Below, piece after piece: positions 54,852-64,000 of a DNA stretch of 64,000 nucleotides; position 1 is the first letter of the stretch; each line of letters opens with the position of its first letter. Position numbers and translations under genes: made by a program. The stretch covers positions 26,136,104-26,200,103 of the forward strand of contig CM060847.1 in NCBI GenBank assembly GCA_030737835.1, given 5' to 3'. Source of the DNA: Acorus gramineus. Taxonomy: Eukaryota; Streptophyta; Magnoliopsida; Acorales; Acoraceae. The notes beneath the pieces are model-generated. The model made no database searches. It had not been told where the DNA came from and was given only the letters and a program-made list of their open reading frames with translations.

Positions 54852-56387
54852 TCAAATGTCATCACATTCAGCCATCTCAACGTCATCTTCGCCAACAACA
54901 TCAATTGTTGTTCCATCCATTCCTTGCCTCACCCAAGCAACATCCTCAATACGAACAAATGCGGTTTCATCTAATTGTTGAGTACTAAATGGCTCAACTT
55001 GAGGGACCACTCTCACATTAGAAGAAAAATCTTTTGAATACATGTCAAACAAATCTCTACTTGTTACCTTCACAACAACATGCCAATTTGGTTCCACGGG
55101 GTCTTGCACATACCATACTTGCTCAGCTTGGGATGCTAATATAAAAGGTTCATCGATTATTCGATTGTCCTTATATAACAGATTATTGAAATTCACCAAT
55201 GTAAATTTAAACTCGTCTTCCTTCAACCCCAAATGATTATTGATCCAATTACACTTGAACATGACAAATTTCATTTCATTGGTGTAGCGAATCTCAATGA
55301 TATCTGTCAACTCCCCATAGAAAGTAACATCTCCCCTACGAGGGTTATTGTCCTTTCGACTTGCATAACTCATTGTATCCGCATTAAGCATAACTCCACT
55401 ATTTTGAGTGGTTCTACTTTTGTCATTGCCCTTCGTGCGAAACCGAAAACCATTGATTATATATCCCTTGAATCTTCTTGCAGAATGGTGAGGACCTTTA
55501 GCCAAGCACTTGATTTCATCCGTCACATTCATATTTGTTGTCCTTTGCAAAATTTCAATCTACAATTGTAATAGTTGATTAGTTCGAAATTGTTATATAC
55601 GCGATAAAATTAGACAATAAAAAAGACATACTTACATGTTCCTTAAACCATGTGTGAAATGTTTCATTGTGAATGAGGCAAATCCGATGATCTCCTTCAC
55701 GAGGCATTTGCCTTTTAAGGAATGAAAGGTGTTCTCTATAAGGAATAAAAGGAGCATTCAATTCAACATATCAAATAGCAATATTGATGTGATTTTGCGT
55801 AAAATTTGACTTACTCTCGATATGGTGTGACTGCATCATTGTTGACTAGCACATATCGATGAGTCTGGATGTATGTCACATCATCAAGCTCAAATTGATC
55901 TATTTTTCCTAAAGCACGACCCAAGATGTTACCGCCATCATCATTCCGGGTTGGTCGATTGGATTTGGATTCCACATCAATCAAATACCTCCCACAAAAG
56001 TTCATGCATTCTTCCATCAAGTATCCTTTAGCAATTGAGCCTTCTGGGTGAGCTCGATTTCTTACATATTGCTTTAATGTGAATAGATACCTATAAGTAG
56101 AAGCATGAGAATTACTTCGAAGATCGTTATAATTAATCACATGCATATATATACGTTGTCAAATATACAAACCTCTCAATGGGATACATCCACCGAAATT
56201 GTACAGCACCAGCAACCATTGCTTCTTCAGCCAAATGAATAGGCAAATGCTCCATTATATTAAAAAAGGCCGGTGGAAAGATCTTCTCAAGATGGCAAAG
56301 AGTGATCGCAACTCGATCTTGGATATTTTGCAAGTCAGTTACGCGATTCACTTTTGAGCATAGCATCCTAAAGAAATTGCTTAATTC
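54852..56387 (-). pseudogene. CACTA TNP2-like transposase, C-terminal part (DUF4218, DUF4216)
   Basis: Exons inferred on the minus strand: up to 56173, 56090-55815, 55735-55636 and 55559-54852. The first two encode the DUF4218 region (HLEKIFPPAFFNIMEHLPIH, QFRWMYPIERYLFTLK, EGSIAKGYLMEE); the last encodes DUF4216 (VTFYGELTDIIEIRY, FKCNWINN, QAEQVWYVQDP). Splice joins keep the frame. The catalytic N-terminal half lies upstream and is separated by the retrotransposon that begins at 56388 with AATTC as left flank. This copy of the transposase is thus disrupted. Confidence 0.85.
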
Positions 56388-59300
56388 TGTTATATATGTG
56401 TCACTTTTAACCTGTTGGTAACCGTTAGAGCGCCCTGGCGGTTTTTAAAATTTTTAGGGTTTTTCGATCGGAACCGCTTATTTCAGACTGTTAGCTATCG
56501 TCTGAGCTAGAGGACTCCGATTGAAAATCTAACTGCATATTTGGTGTCCTGGTGCCATTTCTGACCTCCCACGAAAATTTCATCGAATTCTGGCATCGTT
56601 TGCAAAAATTTCCCAGTTCCGGGGCGTATCCGGGTTTTTAAGTCGCGCTCTACTTAAAAGAAATCGAAAATCACCTCGTCACTATTCATCGTCTCTCCCG
56701 TCGAGATTTCTCTCTCCCCTCCTCCGTTTTTCTTCCTTTCAAGCCCCCTAGACCCCTCGAAATCGAAAACCCAAAGCACGGGAAGTGTAGATCGGGTCCC
56801 GATCTACGCTCCGGTGTCTTCAAATCCGAATTCCGACGACTTTAGCCTCCCCGACCTCCCCTCTCTCTCCTCTGTTTTGGCCCATTTTGGTGGTGGAGCT
56901 AGATCGGGGCGTGAGAAGGCTTTTGGGAAGGGTTTCGGCGCGTGGAGAGCGTCCGGACTTCGCTCCCTCCCCTCGGTAAGCCTTCTTTCCCTCCTTTTTC
57001 TTGCTTAGATGAATGCTAGGGAGGGGTTTTTGTGTTTGGGGGTGGTCGGAGGCTGTGGGGGTCGTCGGAGGGCGGTCGGGGGTGGTTGGAAGGTGGTTTG
57101 GGTGGTCTCGGGCAGTGGTGGTGGCGCTCGGGCTGCGGCAGGTCGTCCGGGCCAAGCAGCAGCAGCAGCAGCAGCCCCGGGCGGCGCCAGGTCGGGTGCG
57201 CGCGGGCAGGCGCGCGTGCGTGCGCGCGGGCGCGCGGCGTGCGCGCGAGGGCGCGCGGGCCTGGTGCAGGGCGCCGGTGCTGGGCGAGCAGAGGCGGGTG
57301 CTGGGCGGCTGGCGCGCGTGGAGCAGGTCGCGCGGGCGCGCGAGGTGGCTGAGGCAGCGGAGGCGTGCGTGCGCGAGGTGGCTGAGGCAGCGGAGGCGTG
57401 CGTGCGCGAGGTGGCGAGGCCGTGGCGATGCGCGGAGGCCGCGGCGAGTGCGTGGTGGTGCGCGGAGGCCGCGGCGAGTGCGTGGTGGTGCGCGGAGGGC
57501 GCGGAGAGGCCGCGGTGGTGCGCGCGAAGCGCGGCGAGGTGCGCGAGGCGTGCGAGGTCCGTGCGAGGTGCGCGCGAGGTGCGGCGAGGTGGCGGAGGTG
57601 CGCGCGGGGTGCGCGCGAGGCGGGGCACTGCGTGCGGGGGCGCGCGGGGTGCTCGCGGACCGGCGCGAGGCGTGCGGGGCCCGCGGTGGCGCGTCCGGGC
57701 GGTGGCCGACCGTGCGGGTGGTTGCCGGGGGCCGTGCGGGTGGTTGCCGAGGCCGCGGGTAGTTGTTGGGGAAGTGTTGGATGTTTGGTTGTGTGTGTTA
57801 TGTATTTAATGATAATTGTGGATTAATACTTACCAAATAATCTGTCTTGCAGATCTCGACAGACGGTCGCGCGTCGACCCAGATACTGGTGAGTGGGACA
57901 ATCCAACCCAGTCGAGAGGTGTTATACGCACTTGGGCGTATACCGACCTCTCCTGGGGCGTCTTGGATGAATATTAACCTGCAATAATATGTATCCATGA
58001 TTGTATAATTTATGTGTAGAATGCATGCTTCCCTAGTCTTTGCATGTTAGGGACTTGCCCCTTAGGATATGCATATGAGCCTTGCAGCATGTCCCCTGTT
58101 TACATGCTAGGAAACCCGGCCTATGCATGTGTCCTACTAGTTTTATTTATTAAATTAAATACTAGTATCTGTTGAATTGCATGTTATAGTGATTATTTTA
58201 GGGGAGGGGCCTTGCGAGGACAGCGGTGAGACCCGGGTTAGGGTACACCGTGTTCCTTGTTTGGTTGTCGGAGCGTCCTATAACGGGAACTCACGCTGCC
58301 CTCCCGAGTTGCTTTCCCCCAAGAATATTTCACATGTTATAACCTTATGCATGTTCCCCGCATCGTAGTTATGCGCCCTGGTGGGTTCTGAGGAATTCAG
58401 AACGTTAGAGTTGTATGTTTGGTATGATTATTAGCATGAGTAGTGAATATTATAGGGGAGGGACCTTGCGAGGACAGCGGTGAGACCCGTGTTAGGGTAC
58501 TCCGTGTTCCTTGTTTGGTTGTCGGGGTACCCTGTATCGGGAACTCACGCCGCCCTCCCGAGTTTCTTTCCCCCAGTGATATTCCAACACTGCTTTTGAT
58601 TGTACTGTTTCCCCGTATCTTGGTTATGCGCGCTGGAGGAACTCTGAAGAGTTCATGACATTTGAGTTGGAGAGATGCGTTGTCGGCGGATCCGAGTGGA
58701 TCATATGCGTATGGATTAGGCTGTTCTGTTCCCTGCGTTGGATCCGGTAGAGACTACCCCCAACGTTAGACAGGGCCTTCCTGACAGAGGGCTCCCATCA
58801 GTAGGCACCTCCTGATTTGGTGACGGACTGTGCTGAATGTGGGAGTAGACCAGGCGGCCTACGGAGTGGAGGGAGAGACTATCGGTGGACTAAGGGTGAC
58901 CAACAGCCTAGTCAGTCCCAAAATCCTATGTCACCTTTGGAAAGGTGAGGGTGAGGGTGTAGTGGGTTGGCGATGAGCGACCCGCTGGTTTGTTTATGGA
59001 TGATTGTTAGTCCCAAAATCCTGAGTCCCCTGTTGAGGGGTAAGGTGAGGGTATGATCTGGATTGGTATGAAAATGGTTATGTGTTCCTGCCCCTTTGAG
59101 GCGGGATGAATGGCTGGATTAATATGTTGTGGTCAATATTGTCTGTGATGCATGGGTTGTGCCATTCACTGAGCGTGTGGCTCACCCCTCGCATATGTTT
59201 TTCCCCAGTTGCCACTGAGCCTGAGCTGGAGCCGGAGCAGCAGTTGGAGCTTTCCGAGGGATTTCTTCAGTAGCGGAGCAGCGCTACGTCCGCGAGTACC

Positions 59301-59600
59301 AGAGGCTATCAGCATCCCTTTCCTTGGCTGTATGTATTGTTTTCCGTGCTGAGCACGTTTGTATATGTTCAGTTGTATTTGTGTATATTGGCTCTCACAG
59401 GACAGATGATTGAGTATCGAGTCTGTAGAATGGTTATTCACAGATTCAGTCTTTTGCTTCCGCATTAGGTGTATATATCATGTCAGCTTTTGTTGTGTGT
59501 CATTTTATTGTGTATGATATATATTTGACCTCCTGTGTAGGTTTCTGATATGATATATACACTTGCCGCGACCCGGGGTTGGCCGCCCTGGGGCGTGACA
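56388..59600 (+). repeat. 5' LTR, complete
   Basis: 3213 bp. Donor-like site 56976, GC block 57100-57775, mini-exon-like 57853-57888, two GTTCCTTG modules from about 58190 and 58446, GGGTGA units about 58930-59050, acceptor TTTTTCCCCAG before 59209. Confidence 0.95.
57853..57888 (+). other. Conserved mini-exon-like segment in LTR
   Basis: CTGTCTTGCAG before, ACTG|GTGAGT after; 36 nt. Confidence 0.5.
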
Positions 59601-59605
59601 AAAGT

Positions 59606-59618
59606 TGGTATCAGAGCC
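59606..59618 (+). other. Primer-binding site
   Basis: TGGTATCAGAGCC, 5 nt after the LTR end, complementary to plant initiator Met tRNA. The same site is found at 31151-31163 on the other strand. Confidence 0.92.
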
Positions 59619-59719
59619 TGGTCCTGTCAGAGCCAATAGTCTTCCTTTCGTAGAGATGAGTCCTAGGATTTCGAGATGAGTATTCTGATCCTAGTGTCTG
59701 GTTTTCTTAGGGTGCTGAT

Positions 59720-61147
59720 ATGCCTCCTCGCAGAGGACGGCGCGGACGAGGTCCCTCTCGGTCTTTGGAGGTTTCCGGACCTACCAGAGACGAGGATGCT
59801 ACCGGAGAGCCCTTGACGCAGGAGCCACCTGCTTGGGAGCGTGCTTTCGCTCGGTTGGCTGATTTGGTGGAGACACAGACGCGGATGATGGCAGAGCAGG
59901 CTAGAGAGATTCAGGAGCTGAGGGCGACTCGCGAGGCAGTTCCGCAGGTCCCCTTGGTGGCAGATCCGCCTGCGGTACCTGATGTACCCCCAGTTCCAGT
60001 GGCAGTTCCGGCAGTGGGAGTTGAGGATCCCCTGGAGAGGGAGGAGGAGCTAGAGGCTGCAGCGCGGGTGCAGCAGAGTGGCCTCGCAGCCTTTCTAAAG
60101 CTCCATCCTCCCGAGTTTCATGGGCAGTCGGCAGATCCTCTTGCGCCAGAGCGTTGGTTGAGGGAGGTGGATGTGATCTTCGCGGCCATGCTTTGCACCG
60201 ATCGCCAGCGAGTCGCCTTAGCCACCTTCATGCTGAAGGGTGACGCCGCCGAGTGGTGGGCTACCCGAGTGGTGGACATTCCAGAGGGAGTGGAGCGGCT
60301 TTCTTGGGCGGGATTCCGGAGGTACTTCTTGGATGAGTACTTCCTGTTCTCGACGCGACAGCTAGTGGAGCGGGAGTTCGAGCAGCTGACTCAGGGCACC
60401 ATGTCCGTCGCTGACTACTCTGCGCGCTTCACGAGTCTGTCCAGATTTGCTCCAGCCTTGGTGACGGATGAGGTCACGAGGTGCCGGCGATTCGAGCTGG
60501 GTCTCAGCAGCGCTATCCGGGTGCATGTCACTGCCCACGCTTTCACGAGGTACTCCGACGTAGTGTCTCGGGCGAAGACCGTCGAGAGAGACCTCGGGAT
60601 TCAAGTGCGGGCTCCGACCCCTTCTTCAGATCAGGGTCCTTCCGGGAGTCGGGACCAGGGGCAGCGCAAGAGGAAGAGGCCCCGCTTCGAGCAGTCAGCG
60701 GCTGCCTCTCCTCCAGCAGATGCGGTGCCAGTATGGGATCCGGCGCCCATTGCAGCAGTGCCCATCCAGTCCTGGCAGCCGGAGAAGCGGCGCTGTTTTC
60801 ATTGTCAGCGCATCGGGCATATCAGATACAATTGCCCAGATGCTGACCGACCCCGAGTGCCACCTCAGCAGCCGCCGTTCTTGCAGCAGCAGCTTCCGCG
60901 CCAGCAGCAGCAGCAGCAGCCTCAGCGCCAGCAGCAGCCAGTGCAGCCGGCGAGGCGTGCTCCTGTTCCTCAGCCGCGGTTGGTCCAAGGCAGAGTTGCA
61001 GCGCTTACGGCCGAGGAGGCGCAGCCTTCGGGTGTCATGGTTCGAGGTATTATCCTAAGTTCCCAGCTCTCTAGTATAAGGATAGTTGTGTGTGTAATTG
61101 GTGGTTATTATGCAAGTGTGTGGGGTATCTGGATGAGGGAGTATTAA
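59720..61147 (+). CDS. gag: Chromovirus Gag polyprotein (capsid plus zinc knuckle)
   Basis: 475 codons from an ATG preceded by TTTTCTTAG, itself a possible splice acceptor. Order: basic start (MPPRRGRRGRGPSR), a helical segment with QAREIQELRATRE, a proline/valine-rich linker, the retrotransposon gag domain (about residues 150-300: ERWLREVDVIFAAML, GDAAEWWATRVVDIP, FEQLTQGTMSVADYSARF), a basic RKRKRPRF patch, the CX2CX4HX4C knuckle at residues 359-372, and a glutamine-rich tail (near 395-420). Gag would form the virus-like particle and bind the RNA. The frame is intact over the whole domain, unlike pol, so gag may still be expressed. The last 30 or so codons after MVRGIILSSQL no longer resemble gypsy protein: in relatives this motif begins the protease, which is deleted here. 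Confidence 0.92.
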   Translation: MPPRRGRRGRGPSRSLEVSGPTRDEDATGEPLTQEPPAWERAFARLADLVETQTRMMAEQAREIQELRATREAVPQVPLVADPPAVPDVPPVPVAVPAVGVEDPLEREEELEAAARVQQSGLAAFLKLHPPEFHGQSADPLAPERWLREVDVIFAAMLCTDRQRVALATFMLKGDAAEWWATRVVDIPEGVERLSWAGFRRYFLDEYFLFSTRQLVEREFEQLTQGTMSVADYSARFTSLSRFAPALVTDEVTRCRRFELGLSSAIRVHVTAHAFTRYSDVVSRAKTVERDLGIQVRAPTPSSDQGPSGSRDQGQRKRKRPRFEQSAAASPPADAVPVWDPAPIAAVPIQSWQPEKRRCFHCQRIGHIRYNCPDADRPRVPPQQPPFLQQQLPRQQQQQQPQRQQQPVQPARRAPVPQPRLVQGRVAALTAEEAQPSGVMVRGIILSSQLSSIRIVVCVIGGYYASVWGIWMREY

Positions 61148-62160
61148 GAGCGGTTGGTTGAGTTAAGGAAGCCGGGTTTTAGCTGTCCTGGCAGTGAGTC
61201 CCATCAGTAGGTACCGCCGATGCAATCGGAGGGGTACTGAATTTGGGAGTATGCTAGGTAGGGGCTACCCGGTAAGAGGTTATTGAATGGTGTCGCGAGC
61301 GTGGAATCGCTCTCCCCTTCGTTGGATCCGCGTAGTACAGCCCCGGCGTTAGACAGGCTCCCGGTCAGAGGACCAGGCGAGCTACGGAGCGGGGAGAGGC
61401 TACCGGTGGACCAGGGGTAGAGAGCAGTCTAAGTCTCTCCCAAAGTCCCAATATGTCTCCTTTCGGGAGTGAGGGTGTGGATGAGGCGAAGACGGGTCGC
61501 TCGTGACCAAATGGTTTATTCGACCATTCCCGACGATGTTGGGTTCGGTCCTGTAATGGATGATGACGCGAGTATGGTGTCGTTCTCCCCTTCGTTGGAC
61601 CCTAGTAGGGACTCCTCAGCGTTAGAGAGGCCTTCCTGACAGAGGGCTCCCCTCAGTAGGCACCTCCTGATTTGGTTTCGGACGGTGCTGAATTGTGGGA
61701 GCGGACCAGGCGGCCTACGGTGTGGAGGAGAGGCTACCGGTGGACCAGGGGTAGAGAGCAGTCTAAGTCTCTCCCAAAGTCCCAATATGTCTCCTGATGG
61801 GAGTGAGGGTGTGGATGAGACAAAGACGCGTCGCCTCGTGACTCGGTCGTGGTTCGACCGTTCCCATAGAGGTTGGGTCCGGTCTTGAGATGGATGTGGA
61901 AGGATGTCGGTGGGTGATTATCTAGATGTAGATGATCCGGTGAGGTTGGTAATGTTCTTTAAGAATGATGTCTTCTTCTAGTGTTCCTTTCTGGATTAAG
62001 GGGCCTTGTGAGGTCGGCGTTGAAACCCGGGCTAGGGTACTTCGTGTTCCTTGTTTGGTTGTCGGGGTATCCTATATCGGGATTTCATGCTGCTTTCCCG
62101 AGGTTCTTTTCCCAGTCAAGGGATACCTTAGAAGCATCAGCTGGTGATGGATCAAGTGCG
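61148..62160 (+). repeat. LTR-like modules between gag and pol remnant
   Basis: Two copies (about 61195-61505 and 61590-61870) of the 'catcagtagg.acc..ggcctacgg.g.ggagaggctaccggtggacca' module, each ending in a 'gggagtgagggtgtgg' tract, then one GTTCCTTGTTTGGTTGTCGG module (61985-62115). In the LTR the same two module types occur in the opposite order but the same orientation. Confidence 0.8.
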
Positions 62161-62757
62161 AGTTTTGGGTAGAGGTTAAGGCCTTTTGGGCTGAGTGGTT
62201 TCTGGTGAAGGTATATCTGTGGACCCGGGTAAGACGCTTGCTATGTCGAATTGGCGTAGACCGTCGAGCCCCGCATGGATTCGGAGCTTCCGGAGTTTGG
62301 CGAGTTATTGCAGGAAGTTTGACGAGGATTCTCGAAGATAGCTGTTCCTCTTAACCGCCTTACTCGGAGGGATATCCGGTTCGAGTGGTCCCCTTCTTGC
62401 GAGGAGAGCTTCCTGGAGTTTACTCGGAGGCTCACCTCAGCGCCAATTCTTACCTCTCCGTCTTGGAGTGGTGGGTTCGCAGTTGGGTAAAGGTGTGTCC
62501 GCGATCCTGCTCACGTCATCCCGTTCGAGCCGTTCGTCTCTGAGCCGGACAGTCATTCGTGGAGCAGTAGATTGTGATCATGGACCGCCGCGTGAGGAGG
62601 CTCCGCACCAAGACCGTCCAGTTGGTCGAGGCGCGATGGCAGCACCGTTCCGGTGTTAAGGACACTTGGGAGCTCATGGAGGCCAGGTTCGACGCGTATC
62701 CGCATCTTTCCCCTCCTAGATTTTTGGCGAATTTTGGGGACAAAATTTCCTAAGGGG
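62161..62757 (+). pseudogene. Pol remnant ending in a chromodomain
   Basis: 62220-62460 holds frame-broken RT-RNase H connection sequence, then 62480-62570 the integrase tail ('cacgtcatcccgttcgagcc', i.e. HVIPFEP). From 62577 an open stretch MDRRVRRLRTKTVQLVEARW...TWELMEARF..YPHL has the form of the chromodomain at the end of chromovirus integrases, ending at NFGDKIS and a stop next to the PPT. The chromodomain is the best preserved piece of pol. Confidence 0.8.
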
Positions 62758-62764
62758 GGAATAA
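62750..62764 (+). other. Polypurine tract
   Basis: CTAAGGGGGGAATAA directly before the 3' LTR. Confidence 0.85.
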
Positions 62765-64000
62765 TGTTATATATGTGTCACTTTTAACCTGTTGGTAACC
62801 GTTAGAGCGCCCTGGCGGTTTTTAAAATTTTTAGGGTTTTCGATCGGAACCGCATAATTTCAGACTGTTAGCTATCGTCTGAGCTAGAGGACTCCGATTG
62901 GAAATCTGACTGCATATTTGGTGTCCTGGTGCCATTTCTGACCTCCCACGAAAATTTCATTGAATTCCGGCATCGTTTGCAAAAATTTTCCAGTTCCGGG
63001 GCGTATCCGGGTTTTTAAGTCGCGCTCTACTTAAAAGAAATCAAAAATCACCTCGTCACTATTCATCGTCTCTCCCGTCGAGATTTCTCTCTCCCCTCCT
63101 CCGTTTTTCTTCCGTTCAAGCCCCCTAGACCCCTCGAAATCGAAAACCCAAAGCACGGGAAGTGTAGATCGGGTCCCGATCTACACACCGGTGTCTTCAA
63201 ATCCGAATTCCGACGACTTTAGCCTCCCCGACCTCCCCTCTCTCTCCTCTGTTTTGGCCCATATTGGTGGTGGAGCTAGATCGGGGCGTGAGAAGGCTTT
63301 TGGGAAGGGTTTCGGCGCGTGGAGAGCGTCCGGACTTCGCTCCCTCCCCTCGGTAAGCCTTCTTTCCCTCCTTTTTCTTGCTTAGATGAATGGTAGGGAG
63401 GGGTTTTTGTGTTTGGGGGTGGTCGGAGGCTGTGGGGGTCGTCGGAGGGCGGTCGGGGGTGGTTGGAAGGTGGTTTGGGTGGTCTCGGGCAGTGGTGGTG
63501 GCGCTCGGGCTGCGGCAGGTCGTCCGGGCCAAGCAGCAGCAGCAGCAGCAGCCCCGGGCGGCGCCAGGTCGGGTGCGCGCGGGCAGGCGCGCGTGCGTGC
63601 GCGGGCGCGCGGCGTGCGCGCGAGGGCGCGCGGGCCTGGTGCAGGGCGCCGGTGCTGGGCGAGCAGAGGCGGGTGCTGGGCGGCTGGCGCGCGTGGAGCA
63701 GGTCGCGCGGGCGCGCGAGGTGGCTGAGGCAGCGGAGGCGTGCGTGCGCGAGGTGGCTGAGGCAGCGGAGGCGTGCGTGCGCGAGGTGGCCGAGGCCGTG
63801 GCGATGCGCGGAGGCCGCGGCGAGTGCGTGGTGGTGCGCGGAGGCCGCGGCGAGTGCGTGGTGGTGCGCGGAGGGCGCGGAGAGGCCGCGGTGGTGCGCG
63901 CGAAGCGCGGCGAGGTGCGCGAGGCGTGCGAGGTCCGTGCGAGGTGCGCGCGAGGTGCGGCGAGGTGGCGGAGGTGCGCGCGGGGTGCGCGCGAGGCGGG
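62765..64000 (+). repeat. 3' LTR, cut by the window end
   Basis: Follows the 5' LTR from TGTTATATATG through the palindrome (63162-63186), the donor-like site and most of the GC block. The remaining two thirds and the TSD lie outside. Confidence 0.93.

Larger units (their letters stand above)
46705..56387 (-). mobile_element. CACTA (En/Spm) transposon, 3' end to TNP2; other end outside window
   Basis: The terminus CACTACAAGAAAAA at 46705 with GCGACGG subterminal repeats is diagnostic. Two transposase-type genes, TNPA-like (52919-54715) and the end of TNP2-like (54852-56387), are on the minus strand. A solo LTR (48464-51812) and a chromovirus element (56388 onward) are inserted. The element lies in hAT-B. 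Its 5' terminus is not reached. Confidence 0.85.
56388..64000 (+). mobile_element. Non-autonomous chromovirus element with gag; 3' LTR runs off the window
   Basis: 5' LTR 56388-59600, PBS 59606, gag 59720-61147, LTR-like modules, pol remnant, PPT and 3' LTR from 62765. Internal length is only about 3.16 kb, so protease, most of RT, RNase H and the integrase core are absent. The two LTRs differ at a modest number of sites over the 1.2 kb that can be compared (roughly a dozen noticed by eye in the first 700 bp), making this one of the younger copies. Confidence 0.93.

Noticed and set aside
56814-57008. A 64-codon frame starting at the end of the LTR palindrome and recurring in several LTRs
   Set aside because: It starts with GTG in each copy I checked and has no upstream ATG; all three frames are open here. 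It recurs because the DNA is conserved, which is not evidence of translation.
59606-59618. tRNA-like sequence
   Set aside because: Only 13 nt complementary to initiator Met tRNA; it is the retrotransposon primer-binding site, not a tRNA gene.

Overview
The window is nuclear DNA of a flowering plant and consists almost entirely of nested transposable elements. I recognise no intact host gene, rRNA, tRNA or CRISPR array. The plant assignment rests on the element types: Ty3/gypsy chromovirus with an initiator-Met-tRNA-type primer-binding site, Ty1/copia, a TAT-like gypsy element with an antisense ORF, BED-finger hAT transposases, a CACTA (En/Spm) element with CACTACAAGAAAA terminus, and spliced transposase genes. 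Species cannot be named from this sequence.

The dominant component is one unusual chromovirus family with very long LTRs of about 3.2-3.4 kb (5' TGTTATATATGTGTCAC ... GGGGCGTGACA 3'). I can place complete solo LTRs at 7642-10971, 12966-16287, 25153-28398 and 48464-51812, each flanked by a direct repeat; a + strand element at 31818-38606 (TSD TACAC); a - strand element at about 24350-41290; and a + strand element starting at 56388 and leaving the window. All three internal regions are non-autonomous. They combine gag (or part of it), blocks of sequence also found in the LTR, a scrap of RT/RNase H and the integrase C-terminus/chromodomain. The LTRs contain a TATA box only about 260 bp from the 5' end, a palindrome, a GC-rich low-complexity block of 0.5-0.9 kb, a conserved 36-nt mini-exon-like segment, tandem modules and GGGTGA G-quadruplex arrays.

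Layout: 1-2936, a diverged LTR and two opposed LTR fragments. 2937-6503, a 5'-truncated hAT with transposase. 6504-7506, unassigned. 7507-11394, a short hAT-like element split by a solo LTR. 11431-16850, an LTR of a different gypsy family, split by a solo LTR. 17100-42330, a TAT-like element remnant with antisense ORF, carrying a MITE and a copia element; the copia element is itself split by the chromovirus nest (22910-41290). 42331-44170, short duplications and a zinc-knuckle LINE-type ORF1 remnant. 44172-46704, a second hAT. 46705 onward, a CACTA element inserted in that hAT. The CACTA element carries a TNPA-like gene with consistent splice sites, the 3' part of TNP2, possible captured host exons, a solo LTR and the last chromovirus copy, which interrupts TNP2.

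The nesting gives a relative chronology: LINE remnant, then hAT-B, then CACTA, then chromovirus LTRs on the right; TAT-like, then copia, then chromovirus, then chromovirus-in-chromovirus in the centre. The most interesting material is inside the long LTR itself: a conserved splice-signal layout, modules shared between LTR and internal region, and self-insertion into opposite-strand copies.
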